Counted from the stretch's first letter, positions 32,354 to 39,799 are shown. The stretch: 45,723 bases of DNA from Candidatus Lambdaproteobacteria bacterium (GCA_016204605.1 JACQKK010000055.1:1-45723), one strand, 5' to 3'. The notes: generated by a model not told the origin, from the letters alone. Translations and numbers: made by a program.

Positions 32354-33537
32354 ACGCCCCCGCGGCGCCCCGGCTGCGCATCCTGATCGCCGGCGGAGGC
32401 ACAGGGGGCCACCTCTACCCCGGGCTGGCCATCGCCGAGGCGTTCCGCCGGCGCGTGGCCAACGTCGAGGTGCGCTTCGTCGGCAGCACCTACGGCATCG
32501 AGGCCCGCGTGGTGCCGGCCCGGGGGTATCGGCTGCACACGATCCCGGTGCGCGGGCTGTACCAGGTCTCCCTCTGGCGCAAGGCCTGGGTGTTGGCGAT
32601 GCTGCCCGCGGCCTTCCTCGAGTGCGTGGCGCTGCTGCTGCGCTTCCGCCCGCACGCGGTGATCGGCGTGGGCGGCTATGCGTCCGGGCCGCTCCTGGCG
32701 ACGGCGATCCTGCTGCGGCGCCTCACGTTCATCCAGGAGCAGAACGCCTATCCGGGGCTCACCAACCGCCTGCTCGGGCGGTTCGTGCGGTTGGCGTTCG
32801 TGCCGGTGAGCGGGCTCGACGCGCTGTTCCCGCGCCAGGTGCTGGCCGGCAATCCTGTCCGGGCCGATATCCTCGCCTTGCGCGACCGGCCGCCCCCGGT
32901 GCGCGCGCTGCCTGTGCTGTTCGTCCTCGGTGGCAGCCAGGGTGCGCGCCGCATCAACGAGGCCGTGGTGGCGGCCCTGCCGCGCCTCAAGGGCTGGGGG
33001 CGCCCCCTGCGCATCCTCCACCAGACGGGGGCCCTCGATCTCGACTGGGTGCGGCGCGCCTATCGCGAGCAGGGCTTCCGCGAGGGCCGCCTGGCCGACG
33101 CCACGCAGCCGGGCGCTGCCGAGGCGCCGGCGCAGGCGCTCCCGCAGGTCGAGGTGGTGCCGTTCATCGACGACATCGCGCACGCGTATGCCCACTCCTG
33201 GCTCATCGTCAGCCGGGCCGGGGCCAGCGCCGTGACGGAGATCGTCACCGCCCGCCGCCCGGCGATCCTGATCCCGATTCCCGGCACCAGCGGCGAGCAC
33301 CAGCTCCGCAACGCGCAGCGGGTCGCCCAGGCGGGGGCCGGGCTGGTGATCGAGCAGCACCAGCTCGATGGCGAGCGTCTCGCCGGCCACGTGCTGGCGC
33401 TGCTGGACGATCCCGCCCGGCTCGCGCGCATGGAGGCCGCCTGCGATGGCCTGTTCCGGGGCGACGCCGCCGCCCAGATCGTCGATACCGTGCTGGGGCT
33501 GCTGCCCAGCCCGCTGTCGGGTAGTGGGTCCGTTTGA
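32350..33537 (+). CDS. murG: undecaprenyldiphospho-muramoylpentapeptide beta-N-acetylglucosaminyltransferase
   Basis: Adds GlcNAc to lipid I to make lipid II at the inner face of the membrane. GT28/GT-B landmarks are LIAGGGTGGHLYPGLAIAE (G loop 1), IGVGGYASGPLLAT (G loop 2), QEQNAYPGLTNRLL, VLGGSQGARRIN (G loop 3), VSRAGASAVTEI, and GEHQLRNAQ near the UDP site. The protein is 395 residues with a GTG start overlapping the ftsW stop. The insert around residues 245-265 is Ala/Pro-rich. It is the last gene of the plus-strand train; a strong palindromic element follows. Confidence 0.95.
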   Translation: MNAPAAPRLRILIAGGGTGGHLYPGLAIAEAFRRRVANVEVRFVGSTYGIEARVVPARGYRLHTIPVRGLYQVSLWRKAWVLAMLPAAFLECVALLLRFRPHAVIGVGGYASGPLLATAILLRRLTFIQEQNAYPGLTNRLLGRFVRLAFVPVSGLDALFPRQVLAGNPVRADILALRDRPPPVRALPVLFVLGGSQGARRINEAVVAALPRLKGWGRPLRILHQTGALDLDWVRRAYREQGFREGRLADATQPGAAEAPAQALPQVEVVPFIDDIAHAYAHSWLIVSRAGASAVTEIVTARRPAILIPIPGTSGEHQLRNAQRVAQAGAGLVIEQHQLDGERLAGHVLALLDDPARLARMEAACDGLFRGDAAAQIVDTVLGLLPSPLSGSGSV

Positions 33538-33574
33538 AAGCAGGCGCTCTCGCCAGCGGCCTCACCCTCCCCGG

Positions 33575-33602
33575 CCCTCCCTCTCCTGGTGGAGAGGGAG
33601 GG
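33575..33602. repeat. perfect 12-bp inverted repeat after murG
   Basis: CCCTCCCTCTCC, a TGGT loop and GGAGAGGGAGGG form a perfect 12-bp stem 38 bases after the murG stop. A second weaker CCCTCTC/GAGAGGG stem follows at 33639-33660, and the block is flanked by GCCAGCGGC...CTCACC and GCCAGCGGC...GGTGAGG. This is the architecture of dispersed intergenic palindromes (REP/MITE-like). A 16-base piece (CTGGTGGAGAGGGAGG) recurs at 36372-36387. It may also help end the murG transcript, though no T-run follows. Confidence 0.7.
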
Positions 33603-33794
33603 AGCGCTGAAGCAGCCATCGGCAGGGTCTGAGGAGCGCCCTCTCTCCCCCAGGAGAGGGGGCAGCCGCGCCAGCGGCGGGGGTGAGGCTGCGCCTGCGC
33701 TTTGACCTGGGACGTCGAAACCCGTAGGATGGCGCCGGCCTGTGCGCGGGGTTCGTCGCGCTGCGCGCGGGGGCCGAGTCAGCGGGAATCCAGC

Positions 33795-34514
33795 ATGGCG
33801 AAAGAATTCGCGGGGCAACTGGTCGTCGTCGCCGGCGGTACGGGCGGCGTGGGGGAGCACGTCACGGCGAAGTTCGCCGAGCTGGGGGCGAGTCTCGTTG
33901 TCCCCTATGTCTCCGACCTCGAAGTCTACACGTTCAAGGCGACCCATCCCGAGATCGCGGAAACGGTGCTGCTGCAGCGGGTGGACGCCCTGGACGCGTT
34001 CAAGGTTACCGAGTGCTTCCAACGGGTCGCGGAGCACCACGGCGTCCCCGACGTGCTGGTGAACCTGGTGGGCGGCTACGCCTACGGGCCGCCGGTCGCC
34101 GAGTCGGACGTCAGCGTGTTCCGGCGCATGCTCGACGTCAACTTCGTGACGACCTTCAACCTGTGCCGCTGCCTGCTGCCCTACATGCTCAAGCGGGGCA
34201 GCGGCAAGATCGTCAACGTCGGCGCCCGCCACGCCACCCACGGCACGTCCCACCACGCCGCCTACGCGGTGGCCAAGGCCGCCGTGCAGCGCCTCACCGA
34301 GTCCATCTCCGCCGAGGTGAAGGCTCGCGGCATCAACGTCAACTGCGTGCTGCCGAGCATCGTGGACACGATGGCCAACCGGCTCGACTTTCCCGAGGCC
34401 GACTACTCCCGCTGGGTCACGCCGGAGGATCTGGCGGAGGTAATCGTGTTCCTGGCCTCGCCCCGGGCCAGGGCCATCCACGGCGCCTCCATCCCCGTGT
34501 ACGGCCAGATGTAG
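33795..34514 (+). CDS. atypical SDR, dihydropteridine-reductase-like active site
   Basis: A 240-residue Rossmann-fold SDR. VVAGGTGGVGEHV is the dinucleotide loop (residues ~12-23). The usual NNAG is NLVGG (90-94). The active-site Tyr and Lys are in YAVAK (Tyr157, Lys161), but the preceding strand reads KIVNVGARHATHGTSHHAAY, so the canonical catalytic Ser is missing. This GA...HGT....Y pattern resembles dihydropteridine-reductase-type SDRs, which also lack the Ser. The ATG at 33795 begins directly before the first strand. A hotdog thioesterase follows after 65 bases, suggesting an acyl-thioester or aromatic-acid pathway. Confidence 0.8.
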   Translation: MAKEFAGQLVVVAGGTGGVGEHVTAKFAELGASLVVPYVSDLEVYTFKATHPEIAETVLLQRVDALDAFKVTECFQRVAEHHGVPDVLVNLVGGYAYGPPVAESDVSVFRRMLDVNFVTTFNLCRCLLPYMLKRGSGKIVNVGARHATHGTSHHAAYAVAKAAVQRLTESISAEVKARGINVNCVLPSIVDTMANRLDFPEADYSRWVTPEDLAEVIVFLASPRARAIHGASIPVYGQM

Positions 34515-34579
34515 CCGCCCGGCGCCCTGCCCCTTGGGGTGGGCATGCCCGGCAGCCACCCCGCTTCCGGAGCCGCTCC

Positions 34580-35086
34580 ATGTCGAAGCCAGCCGCCCCC
34601 GACGCCGCAGGCCAAGCCGCCGCCGGCCAGGACGCACCGTTCCAGGACGCGATGCCCGGCAACCACTGCTGGGGCTGCGGCGCGCTCAACGCCAAGGGGC
34701 TCCGCATCAGGAGCCGCTGGCGGGGCGACGAGGCGGTGTGCCTGTTCCAGCCCGGCCCCCACTTCACCGGCGGCAGCCTGGAGAGCGTCTACGGCGGGCT
34801 GCTCGCGGCGGCGCTGGGCTGCCACGCCGTGGGCACCGCCACCGCCGACGCCTTCCGCCGGGAGGGCCGCGCCATGACGAGCCAGCCGCCGATCACCTAC
34901 GTCAACGCCTCGCTCAGGCTCGATTTCCTCAAGCCCGCACGGATGGGCGCCGCCCTCGAGCTGCGCGCCCGGGTCGCCGAGCGCCACGAGCGCAAGACCG
35001 TTCTCCAGGTCAGCGCCTGGGCCGGCGAGACCGAGTGCGCCCGCGGCGAGATCGTCACGGTGCGGCTGAAGGTGCCGAGGCAGTGA
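34580..35086 (+). CDS. hotdog-fold (PaaI-like) thioesterase
   Basis: A 168-residue protein. The N-terminal ~20 residues are Ala/Gln-rich; NHCWGCGALNAKGLRIRSRW is the characteristic start of a subgroup of hotdog-fold proteins with a CxxC pair. GGSLESVYGGLLAAALGCHAV is the long hotdog helix with the catalytic-site neighbourhood, and YVNASLRLDFLKPARMGAALELRARVAE the strands. Family members hydrolyse acyl-CoA or acyl-ACP thioesters. It probably acts together with the SDR upstream. The convergent SCO1-like gene ends 90 bases downstream. Confidence 0.85.
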   Translation: MSKPAAPDAAGQAAAGQDAPFQDAMPGNHCWGCGALNAKGLRIRSRWRGDEAVCLFQPGPHFTGGSLESVYGGLLAAALGCHAVGTATADAFRREGRAMTSQPPITYVNASLRLDFLKPARMGAALELRARVAERHERKTVLQVSAWAGETECARGEIVTVRLKVPRQ

Positions 35087-35176
35087 GGGGTGTACCCGCG
35101 GGGAATTCCCGAAACGGCGCAGCGATGCCCGCGCCCGGACCTCCCGCGATCGGCAGAGGCGCGTGCGGCCCTGATC

Positions 35177-36100
35177 TCAAGCCGGGCCGGCGCCCAGCCG
35201 GCGGGCGGCTTCGACCAGCCAGCCCGGCAGCGGATTGAGCAGGGCATAGGCGATGTTGCCCTGCGGGTCGATGACGTACACCAGCGCCACGTGGTCGATC
35301 TCGCCGGTGTTCTCGTCCCGCCGGCGCGCCACCTGATAGCGGTCCAGCACGGCGTTGACCTCGAAGGGCCGGCCCGAGAGCCACTGCACCGCCAGGGGCA
35401 GCCCCCAGCGGGCCTCGATGCCCGCGAGGGCGCCGGGGGTATCGCGCCAGGCGTCCAGCGTCAGCACCAGGGCGCCGACGCGGTCCGGCGGAAGCTCCCC
35501 GAGGGCCTGCGCCACGTTGCGCACGACCACCGGGCACACCGTGGTGCAGTGGCCGAACGCGAAGCTGAGGAAGAGCACCCGCCCCCGGTAGTCGGCCAGC
35601 GTCACCTCCCGCCCGTCGCGGTTGACCAGCCGGAAGTCCGGCGCGGGCCAGCTCTGGCGGGGGTAGCCCTCCGGCAGGGGGTCGACCGGCGCCGTGCCGC
35701 TCAGCGCCGTGCCCCGGAAGACCGATGGGGGAAGCTCCTGCAGCGCCACGCGCCAGGCGACCCAGCCCGCCTGCGCCAGCAGCGCCAGCCCGAGCGCGGA
35801 GAGGGCTACGAGCGCCAGCGGCTGCCGCCGCAGCCGGCCCAGGACGCCCAGCAGGTCGCGGCCCCATCCCACCAGCAGCACGGCCAGCATGCCGAGCGGC
35901 CCCGCGATCAGCGCGCCCCAGCCGTAGGGGGCGGGCAGCCCGCCAGCCGTGGTGCCGAAGCAGACGGCCTGCACCACCGCCAGCCAGGGCGGCGGGGTCG
36001 CCACCGGCGGGAAGGCCAGCCCCCACCACCCGAGCGTGGCCGCGCCCCAGAGCAGCAGCAGCGAGAGCGTGAGGCGTTCCGCAACGTCGGGGGGGTTCAT
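35177..36100 (-). CDS. SCO1/SenC-type copper chaperone with membrane N-terminus
   Basis: A 307-residue protein. The N-terminal ~125 residues hold three or so hydrophobic spans. The extracytoplasmic part is a thioredoxin-like SCO domain: PAPDFRLVNRDGREVTLADYRGRVLFLSFAFGHCTTVCP with the Cys-x3-Cys copper site, and DHVALVYVIDPQG with the His ligand. SCO proteins deliver or reduce copper for the CuA centre of subunit II. ATG at 36100 is chosen at the start of the first span; the frame extends upstream into repeat-like sequence. It is divergent from the heme-copper oxidase operon, whose subunit II carries CuA, which fits this role. Confidence 0.88.
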   Translation of the reverse strand: MNPPDVAERLTLSLLLLWGAATLGWWGLAFPPVATPPPWLAVVQAVCFGTTAGGLPAPYGWGALIAGPLGMLAVLLVGWGRDLLGVLGRLRRQPLALVALSALGLALLAQAGWVAWRVALQELPPSVFRGTALSGTAPVDPLPEGYPRQSWPAPDFRLVNRDGREVTLADYRGRVLFLSFAFGHCTTVCPVVVRNVAQALGELPPDRVGALVLTLDAWRDTPGALAGIEARWGLPLAVQWLSGRPFEVNAVLDRYQVARRRDENTGEIDHVALVYVIDPQGNIAYALLNPLPGWLVEAARRLGAGPA

Positions 36101-36371
36101 CCGCGGTGGCTGGTGCGAGGGGAAAGGGGAACGTCCGGCGCGTGGACGCGAAACGCTCCCTGCTCCCGGCTCCTTGCTCCGGCTCTCTGCACTGCGCGCC
36201 GGTTCGATGCGTGCCGCCGGATGGGAGCCGATCTCAACCATACCATTCGTCGTTGCGGGCGCAGCGGGGAATCTCGCCCGCATCCTCCACCTCAACCTCG
36301 AGAGCGGAATTGCGACGAAACTTGTCACCCATGTCCCCGAACACCTGTAACCCTTGACTCCGGTCTGAATA

Positions 36372-36387
36372 CTGGTGGAGAGGGAGG
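36372..36387 (+). repeat. partial second copy of the murG-downstream palindromic element
   Basis: CTGGTGGAGAGGGAGG is identical to 33586-33601 over 16 bases, including the TGGT loop and most of one arm. The left arm is missing here, so this copy is truncated. Confidence 0.55.
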
Positions 36388-36519
36388 AGGCCCTGATCGG
36401 CCACCGGGGCGGCTTTTCGGGCTTCCCCCGCTCCCCCGGCAAGCCCGCCCGCTCGCTGCCGGGGAACGGGCCCACACCCCGCACGCACCGATTCTGGACT
36501 CCCCGCGCGCGTTGCGCTA

Positions 36520-36533
36520 ATGACATTCGTCAT
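36520..36533. promoter_or_regulatory. candidate CRP/FNR-family operator upstream of the heme-copper operon
   Basis: ATGAC-ATTC-GTCAT is a perfect 5-base inverted repeat with a 4-base spacer, the geometry of FNR/DNR/NnrR boxes (TTGAT-N4-ATCAA). The half-site differs from the FNR consensus in two of five positions. It is centred about 125 bases before the first oxidase gene, in a locally AT-richer stretch. Regulation by an oxygen- or NO-responsive regulator would fit the operon, but no such regulator gene is in the window. Confidence 0.4.
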
Positions 36534-36651
36534 ATCAACCCGCCGGATGCCGTGGTCGAGTCGGGCCACGCCGGGACGATTCCCTGACCGCTGCCCGCGG
36601 TCGGGCCGGGATCGTCTCCCTGTAACGACGCCACGCACCGAGGAGAGAGCC

Positions 36652-36816
36652 ATGACTCCAGGGCAACCCCAGGGCGGCGAACCGGTGCCGCTGTTGCAGC
36701 ACCTGTACGACAGCCCGTTCCTGCTGCTGGTGGCCGGAGTGGCCATCATGTTCATCTTCTTCACCGGATGGGGGCTGTACGAGATCCTGAGCCTGCCGCC
36801 GGCACCCCTGCCCTGA
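36652..36816 (+). CDS. small single-span subunit (IIa-like) of B-family heme-copper oxidase
   Basis: A 54-residue peptide with one membrane span (FLLLVAGVAIMFIFFTGWGLYEI) and a short polar N-terminus. It is preceded by an excellent AGGAGAGAG ribosome binding site. ba3-type oxidases such as that of Thermus have a tiny third subunit IIa of one span whose gene precedes subunit II. Position, size and topology fit this here. Subunit II starts 24 bases downstream. Confidence 0.75.
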   Translation: MTPGQPQGGEPVPLLQHLYDSPFLLLVAGVAIMFIFFTGWGLYEILSLPPAPLP

Positions 36817-36840
36817 CCCGACGCGGAAAAGGAGACGCCC

Positions 36841-37377
36841 ATGCATTCCGGTCTCGTAGCGCCCAAGGGAATCTGGTGGAAGCCCGCGGGACGCCAGGAA
36901 AAGGTGTGGATCACGGTGGCGTTCATCTGGTGCATGGTGCTGTTCGCCATGATGCCGTTCTGGCACTTCAAGGGCGGGCAGAACCCCGCCGGCATCCGCC
37001 ACCGCGTGGAACCCGCCAAGTACCAGGAGCGGGTGAACCGGTTCGTCCAGGAGTACAAGGTCGGCGAAGACACCGGCATGCCGGTGGTGCAGGCCCCGCC
37101 CGGGAGCGAGCTGTATCTGCTGGGCCGCATGTGGGCCTGGTACCCCATCCTCAAGCTGAAGGAAGGCGCCACCTACACCCTCCATCTCTCGTCGCTGGAT
37201 CTGAACCACGGCTTCAGCCTGTTCCCGGTGAACATCAACTTCCAGATCGTGCCGGGCTATGACTACGCCCTGAAGATCACGCCCAACATCGCCGGCGACT
37301 TCAGGATCGTCTGCAACGAGTTCTGTGGCATTGGCCATCATCTGATGGTGGGCAAGGTCATCGTCGACCCCAAGTGA
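36841..37377 (+). CDS. heme-copper oxidase subunit II with CuA site (ba3-like)
   Basis: A 178-residue protein: one N-terminal span (~23-43) and a cupredoxin domain. CuA ligands are present: His in LNHGFSLF, and CNEFCGIGHHLM with two Cys, His and Met. The short single-span form and QEKVW before the span match ba3-type subunit II; the Glu there (Glu20) corresponds to the Glu at the entrance of the ba3 K-channel. It accepts electrons from cytochrome c and passes them to subunit I. A CuA site is expected in oxygen reductases but also occurs in some nitric oxide reductases of this superfamily. Confidence 0.9.
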   Translation: MHSGLVAPKGIWWKPAGRQEKVWITVAFIWCMVLFAMMPFWHFKGGQNPAGIRHRVEPAKYQERVNRFVQEYKVGEDTGMPVVQAPPGSELYLLGRMWAWYPILKLKEGATYTLHLSSLDLNHGFSLFPVNINFQIVPGYDYALKITPNIAGDFRIVCNEFCGIGHHLMVGKVIVDPK

Positions 37378-37420
37378 GGCCCGACCCATCCCTCGCGCAC
37401 GCCTACCCGGGAGCTACACC

Positions 37421-39154
37421 ATGAGCGCAGGCACGATTGCAGCAGCAGCCGGGCTGTTCCGCACCTGTCCGGTCACCAAGCTGAAGGTGCACCGCGATGC
37501 CGAGCTGCTGGTCAAGGTCAACGCCGTGGCGGCCGTGCTGGCCTTCACGGTGGGGGTGAGCGCGGCGATCCTGCTGGTGCTCACGCGCTGGCAGGCGGTG
37601 CATCTGCTGCCAGCCGACTGGTACTACCGGCTCGTGACCGCCCACGGGCTCAACATGCTGATCTTCTTCATCATCTTCTTCGAGATGGCGATCCTCTACT
37701 TCGCCGGGGCGATCATGCTCAACAGCCGGGTGCCGACGCCCTGGCTGGCGTGGCTCTCGTTCGGCCTGATGGCGGTGGGGGCGCTGCTGGTGGATTATCT
37801 CGTGTTCACGGGACGGGCCGATGTGCTGTTCACATCCTATCCGCCGCTGCGGGCCCATCCGCTCTATTACTTGGGCATCATTCTGTTCGCCGTGGGCGCG
37901 CTGGTCGTCACCGGGCTGTTCTTCGCCTGCCTGGTGGTGGCCCGGCGCGAGAAGACCTACGAGGGCTCGATGCCGCTGGTGGTGTTCGGGGCATTGACGG
38001 CGGCCATCATCTCCGTCGTCACGCTGGTTCACGGTGCGATCATCTACATCCCCACCTTCCTCTGGTCGCTGGATCTGGAGATCTTCGGCTGGAAGGCGAA
38101 CGTGGACGCACAGGTGTACCGGATGATCTGGTGGGCGCTCGGCCACTCCTCGCAGCAGATCAACGTGGCCGCCATGGTCTCCGTCTGGTACCTGCTCGGC
38201 GGGATCACGGTGGGGGCGGTGGTGATCAACGAGAAGATCAGCCGCACGGCGTTCGTGCTGTATATCCTGTTCATCAACCTGGCCTCCGCGCACCATCTGC
38301 TGGTGGACCCGGGCTTCGGGCCGGGCTGGAAGATCTGGAACACCAGCTACTTCATGTACCTGGCCGTGCTGGCGAGCATGATCCATGGCTTCACGGTGCC
38401 CGCCGGGGTCGAGGTGGGGCAGCGCCTCAACGGCTTCGTGAAAGGCACCTTCGAGTGGCTGCGCAAGGCGCCCTGGAGCGATCCCGGCTTCTCGGGGATG
38501 TTCCTCTCCTTGATCATCTTCGGCTTCCTGGGCGGGGTCACCGGGGTCACCATCGGTACCGAGCAGATCAGCATCATCGCCCACAACACCCTGCGCGTTC
38601 CCGGCCACTTCCACACGACCGTGGTGGGCGGCACGGCGCTGGCCTTCATGGCGCTGACCTACTACGTGATCCCGTTGATCTTCCGCCGCGAGGTGATCTG
38701 GCTCAAGCTCGCGCGGTACCAGCCCTACCTGTTCGGCGGCGGCGTGACGCTGTTCGCGGTTTCGATGATCGTCGCGGGGATGTTCGGGGTGCCGCGCCGC
38801 CACTACGACATCTCGTTCACCAACGCCCTGTTCAAGGTCGAGTACCCGCCGGGGGCGGACCTGGCGCTGGCCTTCCTGGCGCTGGGCGGCATCGTGGCCT
38901 TCCTGGGCGGCCTGCTCTACATCCTCATCACCGTGGGCTCCGTGTTCTTCGGCACGCCGCTGACCGAGGAGCGCCTGCAGAAGGGCCTCGCCAGCGTGCC
39001 CCAGGGCATCCTCCGGCTCCCCCCGCAGGAGCGCAAGGAGGAATCGCACTACGCGCCGGGCACGGTGATACTGGTATTCGTGTTCCTGGCGGTGTTCGCG
39101 ATCTACTACTTCACCAACTGGAAGATGCTCTCCCAGGTCTGGCAAATCGGCTGA
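37421..39154 (+). CDS. B-family heme-copper oxidase subunit I lacking the active-site tyrosine (possible NO reductase)
   Basis: A 577-residue catalytic subunit of about 13 spans. Heme and CuB ligands align with Thermus ba3: His75 in TAHGLN, His242 in LGHSSQQ, His291/292 in SAHHLL, His396 and His398 in VPGHFH. The segment WWALGHSSQQINV aligns with the ba3 segment containing GHPIVY, so the Tyr that is cross-linked to the CuB histidine is Gln246 here. By the same alignment, K-channel positions equivalent to Tyr244 and Thr312 are Val253 and His322, while Tyr248 and Ser309 are kept (Tyr257, Ser319). Loss of the cross-linked Tyr is the hallmark of nitric oxide reductases in this superfamily. An ordinary oxygen reductase function is therefore doubtful. 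It lies 43 bases after subunit II in one operon. Confidence 0.9.
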   Translation: MSAGTIAAAAGLFRTCPVTKLKVHRDAELLVKVNAVAAVLAFTVGVSAAILLVLTRWQAVHLLPADWYYRLVTAHGLNMLIFFIIFFEMAILYFAGAIMLNSRVPTPWLAWLSFGLMAVGALLVDYLVFTGRADVLFTSYPPLRAHPLYYLGIILFAVGALVVTGLFFACLVVARREKTYEGSMPLVVFGALTAAIISVVTLVHGAIIYIPTFLWSLDLEIFGWKANVDAQVYRMIWWALGHSSQQINVAAMVSVWYLLGGITVGAVVINEKISRTAFVLYILFINLASAHHLLVDPGFGPGWKIWNTSYFMYLAVLASMIHGFTVPAGVEVGQRLNGFVKGTFEWLRKAPWSDPGFSGMFLSLIIFGFLGGVTGVTIGTEQISIIAHNTLRVPGHFHTTVVGGTALAFMALTYYVIPLIFRREVIWLKLARYQPYLFGGGVTLFAVSMIVAGMFGVPRRHYDISFTNALFKVEYPPGADLALAFLALGGIVAFLGGLLYILITVGSVFFGTPLTEERLQKGLASVPQGILRLPPQERKEESHYAPGTVILVFVFLAVFAIYYFTNWKMLSQVWQIG

Positions 39155-39381
39155 GCGGGCCGGGGGGAGGCTCCGGCCTCCCCGCTGCGCGAAGCGGCCA
39201 TGCACGCAACGACCGGCCCAGGGCCGCGGCGGAGATTTCCTGCCGCGGCATCCGGGGTCGCCGCACGTTCAGGGCGACGCGGGTTGCCGCCTCATCGCCG
39301 AAGCGCGCGGCCGGCGCGAAGGGGTGGGGCGCAGGAGATGGGCGGTACGGAGGTCGAAGATCGGCCCTGCGGGGAGTCGGC

Positions 39382-39654
39382 CTACGGCACCAGCTTGATG
39401 ACGGCTACGGCGAGGCCGGTCACCCCTACGAATGCGGAGAGAATCACGGCCAGTTGCAGGCGCAGAGAGCGCTCGAATCGCGCCTCCATCTCGGCGAAGC
39501 GCCGGTCCAATTCCGAAGAAATGAACGCCTTGATATCCTCGCTGGCAGCTTGCGCCGTGGCCTCGAACTTGGCCGCCAGCAGCGCAGCCTGGTCCTCGGA
39601 AAACCCGACGGCGCGCATGTCCTGGAATTTCTGGCGTTCCTGGGTGATGGGCAT
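39382..39654 (-). CDS. small coiled-coil protein with C-terminal membrane span (DUF1640-like)
   Basis: A 90-residue protein. GFSEDQAALLAAKFEATAQAASEDI and FAEMEARFERSLRLQL form a helical, heptad-like section; LAVILSAFVGVTGLAVAVIKLV is a terminal membrane span. This arrangement (helix with GF-E-Q-A, coiled coil, tail anchor) resembles DUF1640/CCDC90-type proteins, whose bacterial function is unknown. It converges with the oxidase operon, 227 bases away, and is divergent from the carboxylase gene. Confidence 0.75.
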   Translation of the reverse strand: MPITQERQKFQDMRAVGFSEDQAALLAAKFEATAQAASEDIKAFISSELDRRFAEMEARFERSLRLQLAVILSAFVGVTGLAVAVIKLVP

Positions 39655-39770
39655 GGAGCCATCCTAAGCCCAGCCCGGCCGGGGGCGCAAGCGCGGCACC
39701 CCATCGGGAACTCAACCTGTCGACCGCTTTCCTTCCGCGCCTGTCGTCGTCCGTGCGCCTGCGTCCCCAG

Positions 39771-39799
39771 TTGACAAACGCTCGGCCCGGTCTCACGAT
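39771..39799 (+). promoter_or_regulatory. candidate promoter of the acyl-CoA carboxylase/ligase genes
   Basis: A perfect TTGACA (39771-39776) is followed after 17 bases by CACGAT (39794-39799), a weak 3/6 -10. Transcription would start near 39806, about 100 bases before the carboxylase ATG. Confidence 0.4.

Larger units (their letters stand above)
36101..36651. other. 551-base divergent region between the SCO gene and the oxidase operon
   Basis: No credible gene is present. The left part (about 36230-36390) looks like degenerate dispersed-repeat DNA: on the minus strand it contains GAGATTCCCCGCTGCGCCCG, the type of sequence that recurs in intergenic repeats. It also shares CTGGTGGAGAGGGAGG with the palindrome after murG. 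The right part holds a 5-N4-5 palindrome at 36520-36533, described separately. No complete promoter was identified. Confidence 0.45.

Noticed and set aside
37421..39154. Plain annotation as ba3-type cytochrome c oxidase
   Set aside because: The family is right, but the missing cross-linked tyrosine makes the oxidase label unsafe, so the gene is called an atypical member with possible NO reductase function.
37403..39205. A 600-codon minus-strand frame opposite oxidase subunit I
   Set aside because: Subunit I on the plus strand has all heme and copper ligands; the opposite frame is His/Gln/Asp-rich noise.
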